In this document: in pieces, positions 6,328 through 14,081 of the stretch
Layout of the letters: each line of letters starts with the position of its first letter
How positions within the stretch are numbered: the first letter of the stretch is position 1
Assembly (NCBI RefSeq): GCF_018918155.1
Contig: NZ_JAHLPY010000022.1
Coordinates: forward strand, 1-40,928
Reading direction: 5' to 3'
DNA: 40,928 nucleotides
Source: Anaerostipes sp. MSJ-23
Lineage (GTDB): Bacteria > Bacillota > Clostridia > Lachnospirales > Lachnospiraceae
The notes under the pieces: model-generated
What the model was told of the DNA's origin: nothing
Database searches by the model: none
The model's input: the letters and a program-made list of their open reading frames with translations, nothing else
Program-made: the position numbers and the translations under genes

Positions 6328-8976
6328 TTACATTGCTTTTCTATAAATTTCTGCAATTTCATCTTGTGTAAAGGTCACTGGATGATTTGCTACACTGGCT
6401 GCAGATACTTTCATACAATTTTCTGCCATCCACGGAATATCTGCCTCTGATAATCCAAGACTTGATAAAGTACAAGAAAGATCCAGATCATTTAAAAGCG
6501 TTCTTAACTTTGGTGCCAAGTCCTCTGCTGTAACACCACCAAAAATACGAGCAATTTTTGCAAATTTAAAATGATCTCCTTTATGAGAAGCTTCCACAAT
6601 AACTGGTGTTAAGGCTGCTAATCCCTGTCCATGAACAATATCTTTCAGCCCACTTGCAGGATGTTCCATTCCATGTGCTAAAGTAACACCAGCTGTATTA
6701 ATTACCATTCCACCAATCGTTGAAGCAAGTGTAATTTTTTCCCATGCACTTGCATCTCCTTCTCCTTTGTATACTTTTACAAGATTCCCTGCAATCAGTT
6801 TCATCGCATAAAGACTTAATGCATCTGTAAATGGCTGTGCAATTTTTGATGTGTAAGCTTCCATACAATGACAAAGAGCATCAAATCCAACCGAAGCAAG
6901 CACATGTTTTGGCATCGTCATCATACATTCTGGATCAACAATGGATACTTTCGCAACGATCGCATTACAACGTAAGGATTTCTTATCTCCATTTTCTGGA
7001 TTTGTAAGAACCGCAAATCCATTTCCTTCGGATCCTGTTCCGCAAGTTGTAGGAATCAAAACTAATGGTAACGCTTTATCGCTTTGTAACTTGTTATAAA
7101 TGTAATCGTTGATATTCCCATCATTGACACATAAGAAGGCGATTGCTTTTGCACAGTCCATGATACTTCCACCACCGATGGCTACGACAACATCACATCC
7201 ATTTGCTTTGGCAAATCCGGCACCTTCCATGGCGGTTGTTGTTAATGGATTTTGTGCGACTTTATCAAATAATACATGATCAATTCCTACATCTTTTAAA
7301 CTTTTTGCTACTTTATCATATAAACCAGATTTTTTGGCACTGCTTCTTCCTGTTACAATTAACGCTTTCTTACCATATGGTTTTGTAAGTACACCAGTTT
7401 CTAAAACTTTTCCGCTTCCAAATGCAATATTTACTGGAAGAAAGTAATTGAAACTGAGGGCTGGTATTGTTTTCTCCTCTTTTTCTTCTGTTTGCACTGC
7501 TCCAAGAGCTCTCTCAAACATAGGATCTTCTTCTTCGCTAATTGCTTCGTTATCAATGGCAACATCCACGTGAGAAGCAAATTTTTCTTTATATTTTACT
7601 TTACAGATAATAAAGAAAAGCAATCCTAGGACAGCCCATCCACCAGCCATTGCCCATTCCTGCGGAACAAGATTTGATCCAGAACCAGGAATAATGTACA
7701 TTGCAACCATAAATCCTGACATTAAAACAGCCAATACCCCAACAATTTTATAATGTTTTACTTTATATGGACGAGCCATATCAGGTGCTGTCTTTCTTAA
7801 AATAATAAAAGATAACGAAACCATACAATATGCCATACAACATCCAAAGTTTCCTGCATCAACGATCCATACTAACATTTTACGACCAAACAATGGAGCC
7901 AAAATAGATAAAGCTCCTATTAGATATAATGCATTTACCGGAGTTTTATGTTTTGGATGTAATTTACTAAAAGCTCTTGGAATCATATAAGATTCTGCCA
8001 TTGAATACATCGCACGACTTCCGCCAATTAAAAAAGAATTCCAGCTGGTAACAATTCCACACATACCACCAACAATTAGTACTTTCGACATAATACTACT
8101 ATGAAATGCTTTTGCCATGGCATCTGCCGTTACAAGTCCAGAACCTGCCTGAGAAGATTTGATATCTGCTGCGCTCATAACATAACCAACACCAAGAATA
8201 ATCAATGCATAAAAGGCAACCGCAAGAACAATCGATAAAATCATAATTTTCCCGATTTTCTTTAACGGCACATTGATTTCTTCTGCTGCCTGAGGAATGA
8301 CATCAAATCCAATAAAGAAAAATGGCGTTACCACCGCAACACTTAAAATCGTTTTAAAAATACTTCCCGTACTATCTCCTGCAAATACCTGCGGTGCCAA
8401 ATTGTGCACATTTCCGCTAAATACAGATGCTACAATTAAAAGAATCCCAACACCACCAATAATAACCGTTAATACTGTTTGTAAAATGGCTGCTGTCTTT
8501 GCACCTTTGATATTAATAAAAGTAATGAAAAATGCAACAAGCATTGCCACTGCAAGCCAAGATGCATAAATGTCAAATCCTGCGACTGTATATAAATATC
8601 CTTTTAAAAATCCAGGATAAATATAAGTAATAATTGTTGGAAGTGCACATGCCTCAAAGCATACAACACTGACATATCCAAGAACGATTGCCCATGTACA
8701 GATAAACGATCCAATGGGTCCTAACGCTTTATAACTAAAAACATGTTCTCCACCACACTGTGGCATTGCCGCTGTTAATTCTGCATAAGTAAGTCCAACA
8801 AAAAATACCATAATTCCGCCGAGAGCAAAACCAATAGCAGCACCAACAACTCCGCCTCGCTCAATCCAATCTCCAGAGGATACTACCCATCCCCATCCAA
8901 TCATAGCACCAAAGGCAATGACAAGAATGTCCCATGCACTAAATACTTTGTCAAATTCTGATTTTTTCTTTTCCAT
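6328..8976 (-). CDS. APC-family amino acid/amine permease fused to iron-dependent alcohol dehydrogenase
   Basis: One uninterrupted ORF of 882 codons joins two normally separate proteins. Residues 1 to about 462 form an APC-superfamily permease with about twelve membrane spans. It opens with AFGAMIGWGWVVSSGDW (21-37) and contains CGGEHVFSYKALG. Residues 463-505 are an acidic, charged linker (AISEEEDPMFER). Residues 506-882 are a complete group III Fe-alcohol dehydrogenase. This has the NAD(P)-binding GGGSIMDCAK (601-610), TTCGTGSE (643-650) and metal ligands D699, H703, H768 and H782. The start has a good AGGAAAGGG site. The enzyme would face the cytoplasm, so an imported substrate's aldehyde product could be reduced at the membrane. 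The neighbouring aminotransferase suggests the aldehyde comes from a terminal amine. Substrates are unknown; a butanol- or hydroxybutyrate-dehydrogenase activity is possible. Both modules keep their key residues, so the fusion looks functional rather than an assembly error. Confidence 0.88.
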   Translation of the reverse strand: MEKKKSEFDKVFSAWDILVIAFGAMIGWGWVVSSGDWIERGGVVGAAIGFALGGIMVFFVGLTYAELTAAMPQCGGEHVFSYKALGPIGSFICTWAIVLGYVSVVCFEACALPTIITYIYPGFLKGYLYTVAGFDIYASWLAVAMLVAFFITFINIKGAKTAAILQTVLTVIIGGVGILLIVASVFSGNVHNLAPQVFAGDSTGSIFKTILSVAVVTPFFFIGFDVIPQAAEEINVPLKKIGKIMILSIVLAVAFYALIILGVGYVMSAADIKSSQAGSGLVTADAMAKAFHSSIMSKVLIVGGMCGIVTSWNSFLIGGSRAMYSMAESYMIPRAFSKLHPKHKTPVNALYLIGALSILAPLFGRKMLVWIVDAGNFGCCMAYCMVSLSFIILRKTAPDMARPYKVKHYKIVGVLAVLMSGFMVAMYIIPGSGSNLVPQEWAMAGGWAVLGLLFFIICKVKYKEKFASHVDVAIDNEAISEEEDPMFERALGAVQTEEKEEKTIPALSFNYFLPVNIAFGSGKVLETGVLTKPYGKKALIVTGRSSAKKSGLYDKVAKSLKDVGIDHVLFDKVAQNPLTTTAMEGAGFAKANGCDVVVAIGGGSIMDCAKAIAFLCVNDGNINDYIYNKLQSDKALPLVLIPTTCGTGSEGNGFAVLTNPENGDKKSLRCNAIVAKVSIVDPECMMTMPKHVLASVGFDALCHCMEAYTSKIAQPFTDALSLYAMKLIAGNLVKVYKGEGDASAWEKITLASTIGGMVINTAGVTLAHGMEHPASGLKDIVHGQGLAALTPVIVEASHKGDHFKFAKIARIFGGVTAEDLAPKLRTLLNDLDLSCTLSSLGLSEADIPWMAENCMKVSAASVANHPVTFTQDEIAEIYRKAM

Positions 8977-8995
8977 TTTCTATCATCCCTTTCCT

Positions 8996-9035
8996 GTCCA
9001 ACATTCATTCTTTCCCGAAACTTTTTCTGTTGGAC
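8996..9035. promoter_or_regulatory. Inverted repeat GTCCAACA / TGTTGGAC upstream of the fusion gene
   Basis: Exact 8-base arms at 8996-9003 and 9028-9035 flank 24 bases. The upstream arm lies directly behind a TTGACA hexamer, but no good -10 box follows. The TTGGAC core also occurs twice upstream of the aminotransferase, so it may be a shared operator. Confidence 0.4.
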
Positions 9036-9049
9036 CATATGTCAAACAG

Positions 9050-9089
9050 AAAAAAGGCATTAAAAGATTTTCCAATCTCTTAACGCCTT
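9050..9089 (-). terminator. Terminator after the cytidylate-kinase-like gene
   Basis: The arms 9054-9069 and 9074-9089 pair over 16 bases with two wobble positions and a four-base loop. The minus-strand product ends in six T. It separates the kinase-like gene from the fusion gene. Confidence 0.85.
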
Positions 9090-9122
9090 TGTCAGAATGT
9101 AAATGTTTTTATAAATAAAATT

Positions 9123-9719
9123 TTAATTTTCAAATCGAAGATCGATCAGCTGCAAAATATATTTTGCGGTTTTTTCAAGTCCAAGAATACTGGAATCAAT
9201 CATCATATGTCTTGTATGACAATCTCTCATGCTAGAATTTGTCATATATTCATATCTTGATTTCAACATTCTATCGTTATATTTTACAAGTTTCTCTGCT
9301 TCTTTTTTCGAAATTCCTTTTTGTTCCATAATATGCTGCACTTTATATTCTTCCGGTGCATATACAAAAATATTTAAGCAATCATCTCTATCTTTTAAAA
9401 TGTAATTGCTACATCTCCCAATGATTACACAAGAAGACTTTGCCGCCAATTTGTGAATTACTTCAAACTGTGTATAAATAACACGGTTGGTAAGATTGGC
9501 ATATCGTGGTCCAAAACTTGTATCAAATTCATATTTTACATTATCATCTCCGGAATCTGCTTTTTCTACCAATTTTCGGTCTACACCAAGCCGATCTACC
9601 ACCTGATCTACCAAGTCACGATCATAATATTGAATTCCAAGAGAATCTGCAACTAATTTTCCTATATCAGGTCCACCACTCCCATATTCACAGCCGATAT
9701 TTACAATAAAATGTTTCAT
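9123..9719 (-). CDS. Cytidylate kinase-like family protein
   Basis: The 198-residue product belongs to the cytidylate-kinase-like family (Pfam PF13189 type). It has an N-terminal nucleotide-binding EYGSGGPDIGKLVAD (about residues 11-25), then YYDRDLVDQVVDRLG, CVIIGRCSNYIL and a C-terminal helix rich in basic residues. True CMP kinases are about 225 residues and have a standard P-loop GPxGxGKS, which is altered here. Family members are widespread in Clostridia and their substrates are unproven. The AAGGGAGG site is well placed before ATG 9719. It lies 22 bp behind the aminotransferase gene with no terminator between them, so the two are likely co-transcribed. A role linked to the aminotransferase pathway is not evident. 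Confidence 0.8.
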   Translation of the reverse strand: MKHFIVNIGCEYGSGGPDIGKLVADSLGIQYYDRDLVDQVVDRLGVDRKLVEKADSGDDNVKYEFDTSFGPRYANLTNRVIYTQFEVIHKLAAKSSCVIIGRCSNYILKDRDDCLNIFVYAPEEYKVQHIMEQKGISKKEAEKLVKYNDRMLKSRYEYMTNSSMRDCHTRHMMIDSSILGLEKTAKYILQLIDLRFEN

Positions 9720-9741
9720 TTACATTCCTCCCTTTTTTCTA

Positions 9742-10953
9742 TCATAAAGCCTCCACAGCCTCTTTTAAGATTTCATAAGCTTTATCACATTCCTCTTCGG
9801 TTACAATTAATGGTGGAATTGTACGGATCACATGATTTCCAATCGCAGTTACTAGAAGTTTACGGTCAAAGCATCCATGCTTAACATCTAAAGCATTAAT
9901 ACTGTCATCAAATTCAATTCCCGTTAATAATCCCTGGTATCTAACTTCTTTTACATGAGGAAGTGTTTTTAGCTTCTCTGCAAAATAATCTCCCACTTTC
10001 TTTGCATTTCCAGCAAGATCACGATCAATTAGTTCATTTACTTCCGCAAGTGCAGCTGCGCAGCTTACCGGATGTCCTCCAAAGGTTGTTCCGTGAGATC
10101 CAGGAGTAAATGCTTTGGAAACTTCTTCCGTTGCACAAATCGCACCTATCGGCATTCCTCCTCCTAAACCTTTTGCCATAGAAACAATATCTGGTTTGAC
10201 TCCATAATTCATATAAGACATCACTGCACCAGTCCTGCACCATCCTGTCTGTACTTCATCAATTAAGAGCAACATATCATTTTCATCACAGAATTCTCGA
10301 AGACCTTTCATAAATTCCATTGTTGCAGGATGTACACCACCTTCCCCTTGGACTGGTTCAATCATAATTGCAATGGTATTTTCTGTACAGGCATCTTTAA
10401 AAGCCTGAAGATTATTATATGGAGCATAAGAAAACCCATAAGTCATTGGTCCAAATCCAACCTGGCATCCATTTGCTGGCTGTCCTGTCGCAGACATTGC
10501 CCCAAAAGTTCTTCCATGAAATCCCATCTTAGCAGTTACAATATGGTAATGATTTGGTCCATATTTTTCAATTCCATATTTACGTGCCATTTTAATCATA
10601 GCTTCATTTGCTTCTGTACCAGAATTCTGATAGAAAATTTTATCCATTCCAATCGTCTCACAAACTTTTTCTGCAAGCAAAGCTTGTGGAATTGTATATG
10701 GATAATTAAACGTATGCATAATATCACCGACTTGGTCTTTCACAGCCGCAACTACTTTTTCATTACAGCTGCCTGCATTGTTTACTGCAATTCCTGCATA
10801 AAAGTCAAGATAAGCTTCTCCATTTTCATCATACATATACATATCTTTTGCTTTCTCTGCGAGAAAATCAAAACGTTCATAAGTTTCAATCATATATTTA
10901 TTTACTTTATCTTTAATATCCTGTGCACTTAATCCTGTATCTTTTAATCTCAT
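9742..10953 (-). CDS. Class-III PLP aminotransferase (acetylornithine/GABA type)
   Basis: The 403-residue fold-type I enzyme carries SGTEAN (111-116), GFHGRTFGAMSATG, EPVQGEGG, the PLP-contacting IDEVQTGWCRTG (D232) and the Schiff-base lysine in SMAKGLGGG (K261). Length and motifs fit the ArgD/GabT/ornithine aminotransferase group. These transfer an omega-amino group to 2-oxoglutarate, giving an aldehyde and glutamate. No arginine-biosynthesis gene is adjacent. Instead a permease-alcohol dehydrogenase fusion follows, so a catabolic omega-amino acid or diamine substrate is inferred. Translation starts at ATG 10953 behind TTAGGAGG. Expression is probably controlled by the leader hairpin and TTGGAC sites upstream. 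Biosynthetic acetylornithine aminotransferase remains the main alternative. Confidence 0.85.
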   Translation of the reverse strand: MRLKDTGLSAQDIKDKVNKYMIETYERFDFLAEKAKDMYMYDENGEAYLDFYAGIAVNNAGSCNEKVVAAVKDQVGDIMHTFNYPYTIPQALLAEKVCETIGMDKIFYQNSGTEANEAMIKMARKYGIEKYGPNHYHIVTAKMGFHGRTFGAMSATGQPANGCQVGFGPMTYGFSYAPYNNLQAFKDACTENTIAIMIEPVQGEGGVHPATMEFMKGLREFCDENDMLLLIDEVQTGWCRTGAVMSYMNYGVKPDIVSMAKGLGGGMPIGAICATEEVSKAFTPGSHGTTFGGHPVSCAAALAEVNELIDRDLAGNAKKVGDYFAEKLKTLPHVKEVRYQGLLTGIEFDDSINALDVKHGCFDRKLLVTAIGNHVIRTIPPLIVTEEECDKAYEILKEAVEAL

Positions 10954-11002
10954 AACTTTTTCCTCCTAATTGTAATAGCAATGACTGGTTTATTATTATG
11001 GT

Positions 11003-11055
11003 AAAAAGAAAAAGAGCAAAGATACATTATCATCTCTGACAAGCACCTTCGCTCT
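11003..11055 (-). terminator. Leader terminator / possible attenuator before the aminotransferase
   Basis: On the minus strand an imperfect 19-bp stem, AGAGCGAAG-GTGC-TT-GTCA against TGAT-AA-GTAT-CTTTGCTCT with one bulge, closes a GAGA tetraloop. The stem is followed by TTTTTCTTTTT. It lies between the predicted transcription start (about 11079) and the ATG at 10953, so it would stop the gene's own mRNA unless disrupted. No known riboswitch or T-box motif was recognised. Confidence 0.6.
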
Positions 11056-11070
11056 CACTTTTTATCTTTT

Positions 11071-11083
11071 ATATTGGACAAAT
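11071..11083 (+). repeat. 13-bp element ATATTGGACAAAT, copy at the transcription start
   Basis: This copy lies at the predicted +1 of the aminotransferase promoter. An exact copy in opposite orientation is at 11253-11265. The pair fits a repressor-loop operator arrangement or recognition by one regulator. Confidence 0.5.
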
Positions 11084-11085
11084 AT

Positions 11086-11114
11086 ACAATACCATCTCAT
11101 CTTCTTAATGTCAA
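11086..11114 (-). promoter_or_regulatory. Sigma-A promoter of the aminotransferase transcript
   Basis: A perfect TTGACA (11109-11114), a 17-base spacer and TATTGT (11086-11091) place the start near 11079. This gives a leader of about 125 bases. Confidence 0.6.
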
Positions 11115-11341
11115 TATATTTTTTAAAAAAGTTTAATTCTGGTCTTTTTTTACAAAATATTCAATTTTTATTTTTTTATTTATTATTTTTATATCCTTTT
11201 TAATATACTCTTTGTTTTCTGTAAATTGCACAATATGTATTATATCATTATAATTTGTCCAATATATTAGACACTCATTTCTTAAAAATCAGCATTTCAA
11301 ATCATTGTAATAGAACTTCTTTTAATACTTCATAGTATTAT
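11115..11341. other. Very AT-rich spacer with distal TTGGACAAAT copy
   Basis: There is no ORF. The region is dominated by A/T runs and contains the inverted second copy of the 13-bp element at 11253-11265, about 175 bp upstream of the promoter start. Confidence 0.45.
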
Positions 11342-11611
11342 TTATAATTTCCTGAGAGAAAATAAAAAAGCAAATATCAAAACAGATTTGATGTACTGTC
11401 CTGATATCCTTTGCCTCATACAATATTCTATTAATCTTCTACCAAATTGTGCATTGGTACATTGAAATTCGCGATCAGAGTAAAATAACAGATACTCATC
11501 AGGCTCCAACAGTTTTATCAAAATATGCACTTCAATTTCACTATAGTATTTAAATTTCAAAACATCTATGATCCACTTTGCATTAGATTTCTCCGTTAAG
11601 ATACCATTCAA
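11342..11611 (-). pseudogene. IS3-family transposase OrfB relic
   Basis: An 89-codon frame contains YSDREFQCTNAQFGRRLIEY, a decayed version of the HSDRGxQYT segment of the IS3/IS150 integrase-core domain with the second catalytic aspartate. The normal continuation (SMSRxGxCxDN) is lost after MRQRISG, and the N-terminal DDE half is missing. It is a non-functional fragment, too distant from the orfA piece at 1-74 to be the same copy. Confidence 0.6.
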
Positions 11612-11633
11612 CTATTTTCACTTTTTCTGAACA

Positions 11634-11685
11634 TAAAAATATCCCCATATAGGACTTTTATATTTCCTTGTCCTATATGGGAATA
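11634..11685 (-). terminator. Terminator after the GH13 pseudogene
   Basis: A stem of about 15 bp, ATTCCCATATAGGAC against GTCCTATATGGGGAT (minus strand, 11641-11685), is followed by ATTTTTA. It probably once served the glucosidase operon. Confidence 0.8.
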
Positions 11686-11719
11686 GCATATCATTTTTAT
11701 AAATACCTGTTTATTATAA

Positions 11720-12776
11720 TTATTTTTCTAAAACTAATGTTTCAAATGGTCTTAATATAATTTTGTTTTCCACAATCTTCTCTGCATCATAATTTTCTAA
11801 CAGTTTATGATAAGCAACCCATTCTTCTATTTCTACTTCTTTTTCTTTCTCCATCATATTATTCAATACGATCAAACATTCCTCTTTATAAACTCTTTTA
11901 TATGCCAAAATATCAAGATCTTCTTTTTCAAAACAATGGTTCCTTCTGAAATCACTTTCTTTTCTCAGATCAATTAATTTTTTATAGAAATAATAAATGG
12001 AATCTTTATCTTCTAATTCTTTTTTTACATTGGTTTGTTTGTAATGATCCGGAACGGAAATCCATGGTGTTACACTAGAAAATCCTGCATTTTCTTCGTC
12101 TGACCACTGCATTGGAGTTCTACTATTATCTCTGGAACATTCTGACAAAGTTTTTAATGCTTCTTCTTTTGTTTTTCCATCCTTTAGAAGAATCTGATAA
12201 TAATTGAGACTTTCTACATCTCTGTATTTAGAAATATCATTAAAATGTGCATTCAGCATTCCTATTTCTTCTCCCTGATAGATATAAGGAGTCCCCCTCA
12301 TCATATGTACAGTGGCTGCAAGCATCTTTGCAGACTGTTTCCAATATTTCCCTTCATCACCAATTCTTGAAACGATTCGCGGCTGATCATGATTACACCA
12401 GAATAAAGAATTCCATCCATTTGCATTCTACATTCCAATCTGCCACTCTTCAAACAATTTTTTTAATTGTTTATAGTCTAGTCTGGTTTCATCAGCTCCT
12501 ATTTCTTTCCGTCTTTATAATCTACCTTCAGATTCGGAATCCTTTAACACCCTTTTCCTTCCAGAAGCGAATGACTTTTTTAAGTTCTTCTCTTACTTTT
12601 GAATTTTCCCAGTTTAAATCTGCCTGTGTAACATCATATAAACAAAGGTACCATTTTTTTAAAGATGGAACATATTTCCATGCCGGTCCTCCAAATTTAG
12701 ACTCCCAGTTTGTTGGAAGTTTGTCTTCTGCTCCATCTTTAAAAACGTAATAGTCCTGATATTCTTTATCACCACT
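11720..12776 (-). pseudogene. Broken GH13 alpha-glucosidase / trehalose-6-phosphate hydrolase
   Basis: Fragments of one GH13 enzyme occur in order on the minus strand. The first, from about 12776, reads YQDYYVFKDG, then NWESKFGGPAW, then QADLNWEN and FWKEKGVKGFRI. This ends in a stop where the catalytic GFRxD aspartate should follow. An internal deletion then joins to LKVDYKDGKK, followed by a frameshift. LKKLFEEWQIGM comes next, ending at an in-frame TAG at about 12431 where glutamine is expected. The intact tail runs NGWNSLFWCNHDQPRIVSR, then GTPYIYQGEEIGM, to a stop at 11720. The N-terminus is missing. The C-terminal 201 codons form an open frame from ATG 12325 but cannot make an active enzyme. 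Trehalose-6-phosphate hydrolase or oligo-1,6-glucosidase cannot be separated. Confidence 0.8.
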
Positions 12777-12925
12777 TAATTAAATAAGTATGTCTCAGTT
12801 TAAAAACTTAAGCAGAATTTTTAATGCATCAAAAATCCGTCAAAAGCGGTATACAGATTTTTAGTAAATAAACATTAAATCAAAGTGTTACAAAAATGCC
12901 TGAACACAACAAATATTATAAATCA

Positions 12926-12971
12926 TAAAAAAGAAAACACCGGCCAATCAATAATGACCGATGTTTTCTTT
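12926..12971 (-). terminator. Terminator after the AIM24-family gene
   Basis: The arms AAAGAAAACACCGG (12930-12943) and CCGATGTTTTCTTT (12958-12971) pair with one wobble. The minus-strand product ends in a T run just past the stop at 12975. Confidence 0.85.
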
Positions 12972-12974
12972 CTT

Positions 12975-13769
12975 TTAAATTTCATGCATATTAGCACACT
13001 TCATAGCATCTGATCCAACTGGTGCTAAAAGTACTTTCCCAGTTCCACGATAAACGTTAACAAGTCCTTCTCCACTTGCCGCTGAACCAAGTAAAGACTT
13101 TCCAGAACGTTCTACTGAAAAATCAAGACTTCCGCTCCATAAAATTGCAAAATTTCCATCTACTTTCAGAACATCATTTCTAAGCTCAACTTCAACAAGT
13201 TCTTCCCTCGGACATTCTGATTCCAAACAAACAACACCTTCTCCTTGGATTCCAAGATTAAACAGCCCTTCTCCACCAGCTACAGCAGATGAGAAATTTG
13301 TTCTAGCTACTGTTTTATGTTTTAATCTGGCATCACAGGCAAGGAACAATCCATCATCTAATACAACGGAATTTCCCCATTCTGAAAGATCTAATAAAAG
13401 AATATGCTTATATGTTGGTTCCAGTACTAATGTTCCATCTCCTTTATACTCTGGCTTAATTGCAGATTCTCCTGTTACTTTTCCTCTCATTGCTTTCGAT
13501 AAAAGATCTCCGGCTCCTTTAATTCCGGTTGTCGCATTCACATCACCAGCCATCCACTGCATAGCACCTGCTTGCAATGTAATATTACCTTTGGAAAGAT
13601 CACATACAACCTGTCTTTTTCTTATATTCATCTCTTGACAAAAATAAGCAAGCTGAGCATTAAATGGAGCCACACTTAAATCTCTTTGATACTCAATAAC
13701 CTGAAAAGGCCCCATTTCATCAATCACTTTAATATCATCATTATCATAAAAATTTCTAATTTGATACAT
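12975..13769 (-). CDS. AIM24 / TIGR00266-family protein
   Basis: The 264-residue beta-rich protein matches the AIM24 family by its repeating pattern. Signs are LQAGAMQWMAGDV in the first half and a glycine-rich second half with GGEGLFNLGIQGEGVV, then LLGSAASGEGLVNVYRGTGKV. The GEGL/GTG turns are typical of the family's double beta-helix. Bacterial members are small cytoplasmic proteins of unknown function; the mitochondrial relative is a membrane-associated factor. There is a near-consensus promoter at 13846-13874, a GGAGG site before ATG 13769, and a terminator directly after the stop. It is therefore a single-gene unit with no functional link to its neighbours. Confidence 0.8.
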   Translation of the reverse strand: MYQIRNFYDNDDIKVIDEMGPFQVIEYQRDLSVAPFNAQLAYFCQEMNIRKRQVVCDLSKGNITLQAGAMQWMAGDVNATTGIKGAGDLLSKAMRGKVTGESAIKPEYKGDGTLVLEPTYKHILLLDLSEWGNSVVLDDGLFLACDARLKHKTVARTNFSSAVAGGEGLFNLGIQGEGVVCLESECPREELVEVELRNDVLKVDGNFAILWSGSLDFSVERSGKSLLGSAASGEGLVNVYRGTGKVLLAPVGSDAMKCANMHEI

Positions 13770-13845
13770 AAAATCCTACCTCCAATATTCATTTTTATGT
13801 TTATGCGCTGATCCGAAAAATTTAAAATAACACCGGATACTTTTA

Positions 13846-13874
13846 TTATAAAAAAATACTATAAACTTGTAAAC
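13846..13874 (-). promoter_or_regulatory. Sigma-A promoter of the AIM24-family gene
   Basis: TTTACA (13869-13874), 17 bases and a perfect TATAAT (13846-13851) on the minus strand. The leader is about 70 bases. Confidence 0.75.
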
Positions 13875-14081
13875 ACCTCTCATACTGTTTAGTAACTTCT
13901 ATCGGTAAATTACCCATCCCATGCAGTACAGTAGTTCTTATGAAACAGTACTCTGCTTAACATTGATAAAAATAAAAGAAGAAAAACAAGTTTCTCAACG
14001 AGTTTTCCTTCTGTTTCTGACTGAACCCAGGGGCAAGCCTCTAGGTTTTCGCCCTTGTGTTTTATAACTAAGAGTCTACTA
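13875..14081. other. Non-coding tail with a GC-rich structured patch
   Basis: No gene is evident. A patch at about 14026-14065 is richer in G/C than its surroundings and can form nested short stems (GGGC/GCCC and CC/GG). It does not look like a simple terminator. The frame crossing it from within the XRE gene is judged a shadow. Confidence 0.35.

Noticed and set aside
9050-9089. Regulated attenuator for the fusion gene
   Set aside because: The hairpin lies before, not after, the TTGACA-like element, so it is better explained as the terminator of the kinase-like gene.
12247-12750. 167-codon plus-strand frame
   Set aside because: It is antisense to the GH13 pseudogene, whose fragments read clearly on the minus strand.
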